Notes: a model not told the origin generated them from the letters alone. A DNA stretch of 56,241 nucleotides from Flavobacteriales bacterium (GCA_016788295.1 JAEUSY010000007.1:1-56241), one strand, 5' to 3'. Shown: positions 1 through 9,353, counted from the stretch's first letter. A program made the numbers and translations.

Positions 1-1
1 G

Positions 2-1858
2 AGCACCGGGGCCACCACGCCCACCATCACGGTAAGCACCACCGGCAACTACAGCGTTACGGTGGACCTGAACGGCTGCACTGCAACGGACGCGGTGGCC
101 ATCAACGTGCTCACCCCGAGCAGCGTGAACCTCGGCGCCGATGTGGAGCTGTGCGCCGGGTCCACCACCACCTTCAACGCCACCACGGCCGGTTCCACCT
201 ACTTGTGGAGCACGGGCGCTACCACGCCCACGCTGACCACCGGCACGGCAGGCACCTATTGGGTGCAGGTAACGCAGAGCGGTTGCAGCGCCAGCGATAC
301 CGTGCAGGTGTCGGTGATCGATCCGGGCACCATTGAACTGGGACCTGCGATATCCGCATGCGCAGGCAATTCCATTACGCTGGACGCCACGCTGCCCGGG
401 GCCTCCTACGCGTGGAGCACAGGCGCCACCTCGGCCACCATCACGGTGAGCACCAGCGGCATCTACAGCGTGGCCGCCGTGGTGAACGGCTGCCCGGTGA
501 CGGATGTGGTGAGCGTGACCTTCAACCCCTTGCCCACCGTTGACCTGGGCGGCGACCAGTCCATTTGCCCCGGCGCCTCGGCCTTCTTCGATGCCAGCAC
601 ACCGAACGCCACTTACCTGTGGCACGATGGCAGCACCCAGCCCACCTACACGGCCACGGGCTCCGGCAACGTGTCGGTTACGGTGACGGTGGCGGGCTGT
701 GCCAGCAGCGATGGTGCGGCGGTGATCGACCTGCCAGCCCCGGTGGCCGACCTGGGCCCCGACATGACCATTTGCGCGGGTGATGCCCTGACGCTGAACG
801 TGACCCAGGCCGGTGCCACCTACCTGTGGAACGATGGCCTGACCACCGGAAGCCGCAGTGTAACGACCGCGGGCACCTACAGCGTTACCGTGGACCTGAA
901 CGGATGCACGGCCGCTGACGCGGTGACCATCGATGTGACCGACCTGACGGCGATCGAGCTGGGCGCGGACCGTCGCCTGTGCCCCGGAGAAAGCACCACG
1001 CTCACCGCACAGGCCCCCGGAGCCAACACCACGTGGAGCACAGGGGCCACCACCGGTAGCATTACCGTAAGCACGGCGGGCACCTACAGCGTTACCGTGC
1101 AGAACGGCGCCTGTGTGGTGACCGATGCCGTGAACGTGAGCATTGTGCCCTTGGTGCAGCCTGCGCTCGGTGCCGACCAGTTGGTCTGCGAAGGCGACAC
1201 CGTGACGCTGAGCGTGACACCGGGTGCGGCCAGCGTGGCGTGGAGCACAGGCAGCACGGCCACCAGCATTGAGGCCACCACCAGCGGCAACTACAGCGTT
1301 ACGCTAAGCCTTGAAGGCTGCACGGCCAGCGATGTGGTGCGCATCACCTTCCTGCCCACCGAGCCCGAAGTGGACCTGGGCCCCGACCGCCTGCTGTGCC
1401 CGAACCAGACCATGGAACTGGACGTGACCGGCGCGGGCACCAGCTACCTCTGGAACACCGGCGAGACCGGGCCGCGCATCCGAGTGACCGAGCCCGGCAC
1501 GTATTGGGTCACCATCTTCACCCAGTGCGGCCAGGGCAGCGATACGCTGGTGATCGAAGAGGGCTATTGCGGTCCGCTGGTGCATGTGCCCAACGCCTTC
1601 AGCCCCAACAACGACCAGATCAACGACGAGTTCCTGGTGGTGATCGATGGTCCGTTGAACCTGTACGAGCTCTTCATCTTCAACCGCTGGGGCGAGGTGA
1701 TCTTCAGCTCCACCACACCGGGCGAGGCCTGGAACGGCGTATCACAAGGCAGCGTGGTGCAGGATGGCGTGTATGTCTACAAGCTGCGCTACCGGGCGCT
1801 GAGCGATGTGGGCGTGAAGGCCGAGGAACGCATCGGCCACGTGACGGTGATCCGTTAG
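2..1858 (+). CDS. Ig-like repeat surface protein with gliding-motility C-terminal domain (5' partial)
   Basis: The reading frame is open from base 2, so the gene starts outside the window. The visible 618 residues hold about seven tandem repeats of about 69 residues (207 nt). Each starts with a (V/I)xLGxDxxxCxG motif, has a central YLWSTG-like core and ends with CxxxDxVxV. They resemble Ig-like/PKD-type adhesin repeats. The last about 85 residues (from VPNAFSPNNDQINDEF, followed by FNRWGEVIF and DGVYVYKLRY) match the CHU_C/gliding motility-associated C-terminal domain, a type B T9SS sorting signal. I infer a very long secreted, cell-surface-anchored adhesin. Ligand unknown. Confidence 0.9.
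   Translation, partial: STGATTPTITVSTTGNYSVTVDLNGCTATDAVAINVLTPSSVNLGADVELCAGSTTTFNATTAGSTYLWSTGATTPTLTTGTAGTYWVQVTQSGCSASDTVQVSVIDPGTIELGPAISACAGNSITLDATLPGASYAWSTGATSATITVSTSGIYSVAAVVNGCPVTDVVSVTFNPLPTVDLGGDQSICPGASAFFDASTPNATYLWHDGSTQPTYTATGSGNVSVTVTVAGCASSDGAAVIDLPAPVADLGPDMTICAGDALTLNVTQAGATYLWNDGLTTGSRSVTTAGTYSVTVDLNGCTAADAVTIDVTDLTAIELGADRRLCPGESTTLTAQAPGANTTWSTGATTGSITVSTAGTYSVTVQNGACVVTDAVNVSIVPLVQPALGADQLVCEGDTVTLSVTPGAASVAWSTGSTATSIEATTSGNYSVTLSLEGCTASDVVRITFLPTEPEVDLGPDRLLCPNQTMELDVTGAGTSYLWNTGETGPRIRVTEPGTYWVTIFTQCGQGSDTLVIEEGYCGPLVHVPNAFSPNNDQINDEFLVVIDGPLNLYELFIFNRWGEVIFSSTTPGEAWNGVSQGSVVQDGVYVYKLRYRALSDVGVKAEERIGHVTVIR
125..1570 (+). repeat. Seven tandem 207-nt coding repeats
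   Basis: Repeat starts fall near 125, 332, 539, 746, 953, 1160 and 1370, a period of about 207 nt (69 codons). The nucleotide sequence is also similar between units, for example the recurring segments encoding YLW.TG and GTYSVTV. This suggests expansion and contraction by recombination. They are coding repeats, not a CRISPR. Confidence 0.85.
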
Positions 1859-1926
1859 GGCCAAGGTCGAGCCCCCCCGCTGCGTCCGGAGGTATTGTCC
1901 ATCCAATACGATCACGGATGATGCCT

Positions 1927-2383
1927 GCGACCCCTTCAGGGTCGGAATGCACTGCACGGTCGGTCTTGATCCCGAATGTCTGCGACCCTTTCAGGGTCGA
2001 ATGGCAATGCACGGTCGGTCCTGATCCTATTCCTGGCATCTGTGACCCCATTGGGATAAGGAGGCGACCCCGAAGCGGTCACAGACATTAGAAACCAATT
2101 GATGTCCGCGGCATTCCCGACCCTGAAGGGGTCGCAGGGACCTGACCTCCGACTGTCCTCACCTGAATCACCAGAAGATCACCCCGAGGCTGCTTGATGA
2201 CCTGATCCCTATTCACTGATATCTGTGACCCCTTCGAGGTATGGAGGCGACCCCGAAGGGGTCACAGACATTAGAAACCAGTTGATGGCTGCGGCATTCC
2301 CGACCCTGAAGGGGTCGCAGGGACCCGACCTCCGCCGACCTCACCTGGGTAACCTGGAGATCATCCTAAGGCTGCTCGAAGCC
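1927..2383. repeat. Intergenic cluster of GACCC/GGGTC palindromes with a 183-bp tandem duplication
   Basis: The 507-bp gap between 1858 and 2366 holds no gene. It carries at least four clear copies of a CGACCC(C/T)TTCAGGGTCG-type palindrome, in either orientation, at 1928-1944, 1983-1999, 2118-2134 and 2301-2317. Degenerate relatives lie near 2062, 2225 and 2248. Two units of about 160 bp (from 2038 and from 2221) align with a constant 183-bp offset. The second unit runs into the last codons of the WG-repeat gene, so the duplication seems to have copied that gene's tail. Function unknown; the palindromes could act as bidirectional terminators or REP-like elements. Confidence 0.75.
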
Positions 2384-4495
2384 TTCTTCCTTCCACAGGA
2401 ACCGGCCATCGGACAAGCGCATGTAGGCGAACCGCTCGTTGCGCTCCACCCGGGCAATGCCGTTCGTGATCAGGGCCACCTTGTCGTAGAGCAGCGCCAC
2501 CTTCTCGGCACCCCTGGCATCCACGAGACCCGTGCCTGTTGCTGATGTGGCCACAAAGAGCCCCTGTTCCGCTTCGGAAAGGGCGGTGAAACGTGGTGCG
2601 ATGACCTCCTTGCCTGTGCTGTCGATGGCGCCAAAGAGCTCGCCCACCTTCACGCGTGCCAGTCCGTTCACCATGGGCCACGCCTGATCGTACTTCTCGG
2701 GCACCACCAGGTCGCCCTTGCGGTCCGCGAAGCCCCACTTCGTCTTCTTGCGCACCGGTATCAGGCGCCCGGTGGCCGCACCGATATCGGCGTACTGGCA
2801 GGGCAACACACGCACGTTGCGCCGATCGATGAGGCAGCGCTTGTTGTTGAGCACCACCTTGGCGAGGCCCCCGGTGAGGTCGCCCCAACTGGCCACGTCG
2901 GCCGCAGCGTCATAGTCGATGGCGATGGCCACCTGTCCGTCCATGCGCACATAGCCGGCCTTGTTGCCTTTCACCACCAGGGCAAGGCTGTCGCGGAATG
3001 CGCCTACATGCTCATAGGCCAATGGCAACAGCACATCGCCGAACGGCCCGATGACGCCCATCTTGCCATCCTTGCGCACCCGCGAAACGGTAAGGTCGAA
3101 GCCTTCGATCCAATCGTACTGGGGTGGCACGATCACATTGCCCTTGGTATCGATCACACCGAAACCCTCGGGGGTCTCCACCACGGCCAGTCCGTTGTGG
3201 AAGGTGCCGGCAGAGGCATAGAGGAAGGGGATCATCTCCTCTCCACGTGCATTGATGTAGCCGTACTTGCCATCGCGCGCCGCGTAGGCCAGCCCTTTCG
3301 AGAACTCGCCCACATCGCCGAACACGATGGGCACCACCAGATCGCCGTTGCGGTCCACCGCACCGAACCTCCCGCCGCGCTCCACGGTGCTGGTGCCTTC
3401 CACGGCATCCTGCACATCGTCGTAGACCAGGTCAACCACCACCCTGCCCGAGCGGTTGATGGTGCCCACCTTGCCATCGCGGCTTACCAGGGCCTGCGCG
3501 CCCTCGAACGGCTCCACCCATTCCAGGTCGGCCTTGATGCGCTCCACGCCTTCATCGTCTATGAAGCCCCACAGCCCCTCGCGCCGGAACGGCAGCAATT
3601 GCAGGCTGGCCATGCGGTAATCGTCCACCAATTCCTCCACGTAGGGGTAGTCCGGATACTCTTGGATGAAACGGGTGATGGTGCCCACGCTGAGGTCGCG
3701 CGTGTAGGCCTCATAGATGCTTCGCCAGGCCGTTTCCACGTTGCGGTTGCGCGGGTGGTCGGCGATGAACTTTCGGTACTCCTGGATCGTTCTTCCCGGC
3801 GTGCTCAGCCTGTACACCTCATCCTCGGCCTGCCGCACATAGGGACTTTCGGGATGCGCCTGGATGAACGAGATGTAAGAGCCGATGCTGCCGTCCACGG
3901 TGGCTTCGCGATACAACGCCTGTTGCAGCCGGGTGCGCGCCTCGTAGACCTCGCGCGCCATGGGGTAGCGGTCCAGGAAAGCCTGGTAGGCCGCAGCGGT
4001 GTTCGCCTCGCGCGCCACCTCGAAGGCCAGGTGGTCGCGCACAAGAGTGGCATCGGCCAGTTGTGGGGCGCCCACGTAGGTGGTGATGAACCGATCATAT
4101 GCAGCGATGGTGTGCTGCCCCTTGGCCACCTGCCAGGCCAGGTCGAACACGTGTCTTTTTTGGTCCTCGATGGCGGCATGGTCCACGCCGAAACGCGCCA
4201 CATAGGCCCGTTCCTTGTCGCGCGCCACGGTGAAGGCGGCATCCGAGCGGAGCACCTGCACATAGGCCGAATCGATGTTGAAGAAGGGGTTGTTGGCGCG
4301 GCCGCTGATGACGCTGAGCCCATACCAAGCGGCCACCGGATGCTTCTTCACGCTCTTGGTGAAGAGGGTCCTGGCCTTGAAATAATCATGGACCTCGATG
4401 GCCTTGAAGGCCTTGTCCAGATCGCCCGCCCGGGCCGGGTTGGCGAACAACGGAACGAACAACAGCACGAGGGCGAAGGCCGGGACACGCAACAT
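2366..4495 (-). CDS. Secreted TPR/WG-repeat protein
   Basis: The 709-residue protein has an N-terminal signal peptide (hydrophobic FALVLLFVPLF, then ANPARAG). An alpha-helical TPR-like half follows, to about residue 300. The C-terminal half has about ten WG-type repeats such as GLWGFIDDEG, GRFGAVDRNGDLVVP, GKYGYINARGEEMIP and TKWGFADRKGDLVVP. WG repeats (WG_beta_rep) form beta-propeller-like or solenoid surfaces and are common in Bacteroidota; their ligands are mostly unknown. The start at 4495 is supported by the signal peptide and by a TAACTTTG box only 7 nt upstream. A role in the periplasm or at the surface is inferred. Confidence 0.85.
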   Translation of the reverse strand: MLRVPAFALVLLFVPLFANPARAGDLDKAFKAIEVHDYFKARTLFTKSVKKHPVAAWYGLSVISGRANNPFFNIDSAYVQVLRSDAAFTVARDKERAYVARFGVDHAAIEDQKRHVFDLAWQVAKGQHTIAAYDRFITTYVGAPQLADATLVRDHLAFEVAREANTAAAYQAFLDRYPMAREVYEARTRLQQALYREATVDGSIGSYISFIQAHPESPYVRQAEDEVYRLSTPGRTIQEYRKFIADHPRNRNVETAWRSIYEAYTRDLSVGTITRFIQEYPDYPYVEELVDDYRMASLQLLPFRREGLWGFIDDEGVERIKADLEWVEPFEGAQALVSRDGKVGTINRSGRVVVDLVYDDVQDAVEGTSTVERGGRFGAVDRNGDLVVPIVFGDVGEFSKGLAYAARDGKYGYINARGEEMIPFLYASAGTFHNGLAVVETPEGFGVIDTKGNVIVPPQYDWIEGFDLTVSRVRKDGKMGVIGPFGDVLLPLAYEHVGAFRDSLALVVKGNKAGYVRMDGQVAIAIDYDAAADVASWGDLTGGLAKVVLNNKRCLIDRRNVRVLPCQYADIGAATGRLIPVRKKTKWGFADRKGDLVVPEKYDQAWPMVNGLARVKVGELFGAIDSTGKEVIAPRFTALSEAEQGLFVATSATGTGLVDARGAEKVALLYDKVALITNGIARVERNERFAYMRLSDGRFLWKEEGFEQP

Positions 4496-4502
4496 CAGCG
4501 GC

Positions 4503-4510
4503 CAAAGTTA
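4503..4510 (-). promoter_or_regulatory. -7 promoter box TAACTTTG for the WG-repeat gene
   Basis: This is an exact match to the Bacteroidota -7 consensus TAnnTTTG. Only 7 nt separate it from the ATG at 4495, so transcription would start at or next to the start codon. Confidence 0.6.
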
Positions 4511-4569
4511 GCCGCACCCTTGCCGCCCCTGCACCACCTTTGCCCACCGGCATCGACCACCATTTGTTG

Positions 4570-6864
4570 ATGGAAGCACGCATCCAACGCATTGAACGCC
4601 TGTTGACCAAGCGCAACGCAAGGCTCGTTCTGGGCCTGCTCGGCGCGCTCACCGTGGTGTTCGGGCTGGCACTGCGCAACGTGCGGTTGGACCACGACTT
4701 CGAGAAGTTCTTCCCCACGGACGACCCCGAACTGGACCGCTACCTGGCCTTCCGTGAGCGGTTCGGCAACGACAACGACATGTTGCTGGTGGCCGCCACC
4801 CACACCCCCACCGTGTTCGACCAGGCGTTCCTGCATCGCTTCGATTCGCTGGCCGGGGCATTGGGCGCAGTGCCCGACATTGATGGGGTGACCAGCCCCA
4901 CGCGCCTCGGCGATCCGCGCATCACACCCATCGGCGCGTTCAACATCCCCTGGCTGCGGCTGGAGAGCGACAGCACCCTGGCCGTAGACTCCGCCCGCAT
5001 CTGGAACGATGCGCGTGTGCGAGACGGCTTCTTCGCGCCCGACGGAAACTCGCTGTTGATGGTGGTGCAGACCGCACCGGGCCTCAGCAAGGAACGCAGC
5101 GATGCCTTGATGATCCGCGTGGACAGCGCCGTAACGGCCAGCGGGCTCACCGATGTGCGCATGGGCGGAAGGATCCATGGCCAGTATTGGTACATCCAGA
5201 AGATGCAGCGCGAACTGGCCCTGTTCTTCACGCTGTCCGTGGTGCTGCTGGCCATCTTCCTGGCGGTGGGTTTCCGCACGCTGTGGGGTGTGCTGGTGCC
5301 CATCGGTGTGGTGGGGCTTACAGTGCTGTGGCAGGTGGGCCTGATCACCCTGTTGGGCAAGCCGCTCAGCATCCTCACCATGCTGCTGCCCACGATCCTG
5401 TTCGTGGTGGGCATGAGCGACGTGGTACACATCCTGGAGCGCTACATCGAATGCCTGCGCCAAGGCCGCTCGCAGGCCCGGTCATTGGCCATCGCCTACT
5501 ATGAAGTGGGCCTCGCCACCTTCCTTACCTCGCTCACCACCGCCATCGGTTTCGCCACGCTGCTCACCAGTGGCATTCCGCCCATCCGGGAGTTCGGGGT
5601 GTACACGGCTTTCGGGGTGATGCTGGCCTACGCACTGGCCTATACCCTGCTGCCCGCGGTGTTGCTGCTGGTGCGCACACCCGTGGCCGCCGCGCGCCCC
5701 GAGACCGGCACGGCCTGGTACGGACTGCTGCATCGCGGCTTCCGCTGGGTGGTGCGGAAGCGGCGTGTTCTCCCGTGGGCCTTTCTGGCGCTGATGGTCG
5801 CTTCCGCCACACAGATCAGCAGGTTGAAAGTGGACAACTTCCTGTTGGAGGACTGGCCCGAGGACGACCCGCAGAAGCAGGACTACTATTGGTTCGAGGA
5901 GCATTTCGGAGGTGTGCGCCCCTTTGAGGTGGAAGTGGCCGTGGACGATAGCGCCCGCACCGTGTGGGACCTGGACGTCCTTCGGAGCATCGAGGCCGTG
6001 GAAGGGCACCTTACCGAGCAATACGGTGTGCGTGCGGTGATCTCACCAGTTACCATAGTGAAGACGCTGAACAAGGCCTTCAACGGTGGGGCCGATGAGT
6101 TCTACGCACTGCCCGACGACCCCGAAGAATGCCGAAAGCTGGTGAGACGCGCCGAGCTCTTCAGTGGAACACAGCGCATGGCCACACTGGTGGGCACCGA
6201 CAAACGCACGGCCCGCATCACCGGGCGCATGAAGGACGAGGGCGGCTATGTACACCGCGGTCGCAACGCGGAACTCGATGCCTTCATCGCCGCGCTGGAC
6301 AAGCCCCAAGGCCTGCGCTTTGCCCAAACGGGCATGGCCTACCTGATCGACCGCAACAACGAGAAGCTGAGCAGTCAACTGATCGGTGGCCTGTCCATCG
6401 CCTTCGTGCTCATTGCCGCCATCATGGCCCGGGTGTTCCGCAGCTGGCGAATGACGGTGATCGCGCTGATCCCCAACATCGTTCCCTTGGTGGTGGTGGG
6501 CGGCATCATGGGCCTGCTGGGCATCGACATCAAGGTGAGCACCGCCATCATCTTCACCATTGCCTTCGGCATCGCGGTGGACGACACCATCCACATGCTC
6601 GGCAAGCTGCGTATCGAACTGATGAAAGGCCGCTCCCTGGCCTATGCCACCAAACGGGCCTTCATGTCCACGGGAAAGGCCTTGATCATCACCACCATCA
6701 TGCTGCTCTCAGGCTTCATTTCGCTGGTGTTCTCGGGCTTCGCCAGCGTGTATTACATGGGGCTGCTGGTCAGCATCACCCTGGCCATGGCCTTGGTGGC
6801 CGACCTGCTGCTCCTACCGATACTGGTGCTTTGGGGTCTGCGCCCCCGGAGAGCAAAGGCGTGA
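4570..6864 (+). CDS. RND/MMPL-family exporter
   Basis: This 764-residue protein has the two-fold RND architecture: one N-terminal membrane helix, a large periplasmic loop and a six-helix bundle, then the same again. The two halves carry the typical sterol-sensing-like segments LPTILFVVGMSDVVHILERY (about residue 280) and FTIAFGIAVDDTIHMLGKLR (about 670), with the acidic residues on the fourth helix of each bundle expected for proton relay. It belongs with the MMPL/HpnN-like permeases that move lipids or hydrophobic substrates. No membrane-fusion or TolC partner is adjacent, which suits this subfamily. ATG 4570 is preferred over an upstream TTG at 4540. Substrate unknown. Confidence 0.88.
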   Translation: MEARIQRIERLLTKRNARLVLGLLGALTVVFGLALRNVRLDHDFEKFFPTDDPELDRYLAFRERFGNDNDMLLVAATHTPTVFDQAFLHRFDSLAGALGAVPDIDGVTSPTRLGDPRITPIGAFNIPWLRLESDSTLAVDSARIWNDARVRDGFFAPDGNSLLMVVQTAPGLSKERSDALMIRVDSAVTASGLTDVRMGGRIHGQYWYIQKMQRELALFFTLSVVLLAIFLAVGFRTLWGVLVPIGVVGLTVLWQVGLITLLGKPLSILTMLLPTILFVVGMSDVVHILERYIECLRQGRSQARSLAIAYYEVGLATFLTSLTTAIGFATLLTSGIPPIREFGVYTAFGVMLAYALAYTLLPAVLLLVRTPVAAARPETGTAWYGLLHRGFRWVVRKRRVLPWAFLALMVASATQISRLKVDNFLLEDWPEDDPQKQDYYWFEEHFGGVRPFEVEVAVDDSARTVWDLDVLRSIEAVEGHLTEQYGVRAVISPVTIVKTLNKAFNGGADEFYALPDDPEECRKLVRRAELFSGTQRMATLVGTDKRTARITGRMKDEGGYVHRGRNAELDAFIAALDKPQGLRFAQTGMAYLIDRNNEKLSSQLIGGLSIAFVLIAAIMARVFRSWRMTVIALIPNIVPLVVVGGIMGLLGIDIKVSTAIIFTIAFGIAVDDTIHMLGKLRIELMKGRSLAYATKRAFMSTGKALIITTIMLLSGFISLVFSGFASVYYMGLLVSITLAMALVADLLLLPILVLWGLRPRRAKA

Positions 6865-6950
6865 TCGGTGTCACGGGACCGAAAAGAGAAACCATCTCAA
6901 CCTGGTTTGTTCCAGCTGGCCTGAAGAGTCTCTCGGGCTGCCTTGGCGCG

Positions 6951-6971
6951 ACTCCGGGTCGAGCCCGGAGT
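6951..6971. repeat. Short intergenic palindrome (HSGLDPESR-type)
   Basis: ACTCCGGG (6951-6958) and CCCGGAGT (6964-6971) form a perfect 8-bp stem around TCGAG and are followed by TGACAATG. On the minus strand the region would read HSGLDPESR, a spurious peptide seen wherever this widespread intergenic palindrome occurs. The 288-bp gap from 6865 to 7152 otherwise holds only the terminator at 7107; I see no gene in it. Confidence 0.6.
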
Positions 6972-7106
6972 GACAATGCGGAGAGTTGGATACGCTGTAA
7001 AGATTGAGCAACGATGGATGCCCGTAGTGTGCCCAGGCGGACCGCACCGTCGATGAAGCGATGGCGCAATGCACCCTCAGGATCAATTGACATGGCCTCT
7101 GAACAA

Positions 7107-7129
7107 GAACGGGCCTCATCGGCCCGTTC
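7107..7129 (-). terminator. Hairpin terminator after the TPR protein gene
   Basis: GAACGGGCC (7107-7115) and GGCCCGTTC (7121-7129) form a perfect 9-bp stem with a 5-nt loop. It lies 23 nt past the stop of the minus-strand gene and is followed on that strand by a T-rich stretch (TTGTTC). Confidence 0.65.
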
Positions 7130-7152
7130 CATGTGTTCATTAAGGTCGTCGC

Positions 7153-7875
7153 TCAGAGCGAGTTCCACATGCCTTTGAAATCGTCCTCGGCCATGAAGGC
7201 GTCCTTCACCACCGTGGCCACTTTGCGGGCCTGGTCGCGCATGCCTTTGGACACCAGGTAATCGCAGTAGCGGATCACACCGTTTTTCAGCATCTTCTTC
7301 TGGTCTACCGGCAGGGTGCTTACATCGCCAGCGGCGGCAACGGCCTTGTTGTACTCCTGGATGCTGAGGTCGCCCTCCTTGGCCAGGTTCGATTTGTATT
7401 GGCACATGGCCAGCATCAACCAGGCACCGGGGTTCTCGGGGTAATAGCCCGTGGCCGCCACCCAGATCTGTTTGGCCTTGCTCAGTGTCTTGGGGTCGTC
7501 CAGCAGCCCTTCACCCATTTCAAGGGCCATGGTGTTCAGCGAGCTCCAGTAGTCCTCGTAGTTGTTGAAGAACTCCTTCTCCTTGTCCTTCTTGCGGTAC
7601 TTCACGGCCCACTTCAGCGCCTCAACGGCCGCCTTGGGGTAATCCACCTCGTACTTGGTGTTGCGCGACATCTCGTAGTAGCACATGCTCACATATAGGA
7701 AAGGCAGGGCATCGCGCTTGGTATCGTCGGCGTTGATGTACGATTCGGCCTTGGCGATGCACTTCTCGTACTTCTCGTCCACGTACATCACGAGCAGGTC
7801 CTCGTAAACGTGCTTTTGGGCCATGGCACCCAGTTGGAGCGCACCCACGAAGGCAAGGGTCAACAGCTGTTTCAT
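7153..7875 (-). CDS. Secreted TPR-like protein of unknown function
   Basis: The 240-residue protein starts at MKQLL with a clear signal peptide (LLTLAFVGALQLGAMAQ). The rest is helical with TPR-like spacing (ALPFLYVSMCYYEMSRN, NPGAWLMLAMCQYKSNLA) and ends in KGMWNSL. The reading frame extends further upstream, but that part would cross the trmD promoter region and lacks a signal peptide. A TAATTTCG box at 7922-7915 supports this start. It is transcribed divergently from trmD. No catalytic motif is visible; a periplasmic scaffold role is a guess. Confidence 0.75.
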   Translation of the reverse strand: MKQLLTLAFVGALQLGAMAQKHVYEDLLVMYVDEKYEKCIAKAESYINADDTKRDALPFLYVSMCYYEMSRNTKYEVDYPKAAVEALKWAVKYRKKDKEKEFFNNYEDYWSSLNTMALEMGEGLLDDPKTLSKAKQIWVAATGYYPENPGAWLMLAMCQYKSNLAKEGDLSIQEYNKAVAAAGDVSTLPVDQKKMLKNGVIRYCDYLVSKGMRDQARKVATVVKDAFMAEDDFKGMWNSL

Positions 7876-7914
7876 AAGCGAATGAATGAGCCGGCAGGAT
7901 GGCAACCGGCATGC

Positions 7915-7922
7915 CGAAATTA
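7915..7922 (-). promoter_or_regulatory. -7 promoter box TAATTTCG for the TPR protein gene
   Basis: Matches the TAnnTTCG variant of the Bacteroidota -7 box, 39 nt before the ATG at 7875. Confidence 0.5.
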
Positions 7923-8038
7923 CGGACCTTCCCGAAAGTGGCCCCTCCGGCCCGTTTGCAGAGCGCTGCCGAAGGTGGAACTTTGCCCGCCGGAGGACGC
8001 TCGTGGCAATACCGTCGCAACGCCTTCCGGAACGCTCC

Positions 8039-8722
8039 ATGCGCATCGATATCCTCTCCGCCGTGCCCCGCCTGCTGGACAGTTGGTTCGGCGAAAGCAT
8101 CCTGCAGCGCGCCCAGAACAAGGGCCTGGCCGAAGTGGTGGTACACGACCTGCGCCAATGGAGCACCGACAAGCACCGCAAACTGGACGACTACCCCTTT
8201 GGCGGTGGCGGTGGGCTGGTGATGACCGTGGAGCCCATCCACCGGGCCATTACCGAACTGCGATCGCAGCGCGACTACGCGGAAGTGATCTACATGAGCC
8301 CCGACGGCCAGTTGCTGGACCAACCACTGGCCAACCAGTTGAGCCTGAAAGGCAACCTGATCATCCTGTGCGGCCATTACAAAGGCGTGGACGAACGGGT
8401 GCGCGAACACCTGGTGGACCGCGAAGTGAGCATTGGCGACTATGTGCTCACGGGTGGCGAACTGGCCGCGGCCGTGCTGTGCGATGCCATCATCCGTATC
8501 GTGCCCGGCGTTATCGGCGACGAGATGTCGGCACTGAGCGACAGTTTCCAGGACGGGCTGGTGGCACCACCGGCCTATACCCGACCAGCGGATTACCAGG
8601 GCTGGACCGTGCCCGATGTGCTGTTGAGCGGCCACCAGGGCCACATAGATGCCTGGCGCCACCAACAAGCCGTGGAGCGCACCCGGCAGCGCCGTCCGGG
8701 CCTGTTGGAGCCCGGAGAATGA
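8039..8722 (+). CDS. trmD: tRNA (guanine(37)-N1)-methyltransferase
   Basis: TrmD methylates N1 of G37 in tRNAs with a G36pG37 sequence, using S-adenosylmethionine, and prevents +1 frameshifting. The 227-residue protein starts [10 protein letters not shown]. It contains the FGGGGGLVM loop, the knotted SAM-binding segment [12 protein letters not shown]...[14 protein letters not shown] (about residues 110-145), and the C-terminal substrate-binding part with SDSFQDGL and [10 protein letters not shown]. The length is normal for the family. In many bacteria it sits in rpsP-rimM-trmD-rplS. Here only rplS follows, 109 bp downstream with its own promoter-like box. Confidence 0.96.
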   Translation: MRIDILSAVPRLLDSWFGESILQRAQNKGLAEVVVHDLRQWSTDKHRKLDDYPFGGGGGLVMTVEPIHRAITELRSQRDYAEVIYMSPDGQLLDQPLANQLSLKGNLIILCGHYKGVDERVREHLVDREVSIGDYVLTGGELAAAVLCDAIIRIVPGVIGDEMSALSDSFQDGLVAPPAYTRPADYQGWTVPDVLLSGHQGHIDAWRHQQAVERTRQRRPGLLEPGE

Positions 8723-8751
8723 CCGGTTGGTGGAGCGAACGGAAAGATCCG

Positions 8752-8759
8752 TAATATTG
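8752..8759 (+). promoter_or_regulatory. -7 promoter-like box TAATATTG before rplS
   Basis: One mismatch to TAnnTTTG. It predicts a leader of about 65 nt before rplS containing the hairpin at 8784. Confidence 0.45.
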
Positions 8760-8783
8760 CGGCCCCAAATCCGGAGACCGAAT

Positions 8784-8800
8784 CCCTGTTAATGGCAGGG
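8784..8800 (+). promoter_or_regulatory. Candidate rplS leader hairpin
   Basis: CCCTG and CAGGG pair around TTAATGG in the short leader between the predicted promoter and rplS. Several ribosomal protein genes have autoregulatory leaders. This is only a weak structural hint; no known leader family was recognised with certainty. Confidence 0.25.
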
Positions 8801-8831
8801 CGCTGGGTTACCTCCTCAAACACGACAGGCC

Positions 8832-9191
8832 ATGGACAGGATGAAGCAGCTCGAGAAGGAATACGCGCCACTGAACGCCCTTCCCGAATTCAAGGCAGGT
8901 GACACGATCACCGTGCACTACAAGATCGTAGAAGGTAACAAGGAGCGTATCCAGCAGTTCCAAGGCGTGGTGATCCAGCGCAAGGGCAGCGGCAGCACCG
9001 CCACCTTCACCGTGCGTAAGATCAGCAACAACGTGGGCGTGGAGCGCATCTTCCCGGTGGCCTCCCCCTTCATCGACAAGATCGACCTGAACAAGCGTGG
9101 CCAGGTGAACCGGGCCCGCATCTACTACCTGCGTGGTCTGCGTGGCAAGAGCGCCCGCATCACCGAGAAGCGCCAGGCCGTGGCCAAGTAA
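8832..9191 (+). CDS. rplS: 50S ribosomal protein L19
   Basis: L19 sits at the 30S-50S interface of the ribosome. The 119-residue product has the usual core: [30 protein letters not shown], then [24 protein letters not shown] and [17 protein letters not shown]. The start is either 8832 (MDRMKQLE) or the in-frame ATG at 8841; both are short and plausible. A strong intrinsic terminator follows at 9215, so trmD-rplS ends here. Confidence 0.96.
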   Translation: MDRMKQLEKEYAPLNALPEFKAGDTITVHYKIVEGNKERIQQFQGVVIQRKGSGSTATFTVRKISNNVGVERIFPVASPFIDKIDLNKRGQVNRARIYYLRGLRGKSARITEKRQAVAK

Positions 9192-9214
9192 GCCACCACC
9201 CGTTAGTGAACTCG

Positions 9215-9244
9215 AAAAGGCCCCGGCAACGGGGCCTTTTTCTT
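9215..9244 (+). terminator. Rho-independent terminator after rplS
   Basis: AAAAGGCCCC and GGGGCCTTTT form a perfect 10-bp stem with a 6-nt loop (GGCAAC), followed by TCTTT. It starts 23 nt after the rplS stop. This is the clearest terminator in the window. Confidence 0.92.
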
Positions 9245-9321
9245 TGGGTATTGAAGTCGCACAAAGGTCATGGGTGAAGGAACTCGTAAAGGAGACCTTA
9301 CAGTGGTTTGAGAAGGCCAAC

Positions 9322-9353
9322 GGTGCAGGGGGCCCACCGTAAGGCGGGAGACC
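9322..9353 (+). repeat. 32-bp direct repeat, copy 1
   Basis: Shares 28 of 32 bases with the copy at 10035-10066. Both contain GGTG...CACC dyads and end GCGGGAGACC. The two copies flank the gene at 9407-10000. Confidence 0.65.

Noticed and set aside
125..1570. Regular 207-nt repeats as a possible CRISPR
   Set aside because: The repeats are in frame, encode Ig-like domains, and have no short repeat/spacer pattern.
2038..2383. 183-bp repeats as a possible CRISPR or ISCR end
   Set aside because: There are only two units, internally palindromic, with no spacers and no transposase next to them.
3008..4570. A 520-codon plus-strand open frame
   Set aside because: It is antisense to the WG-repeat gene, whose repeats and signal peptide are unmistakable. 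The long frame reflects GC-rich codon use.
8723..8831. A known ribosomal protein leader before rplS
   Set aside because: Only one 5-bp hairpin is visible. I could not match it to an established leader family, so it is listed as a weak candidate only.
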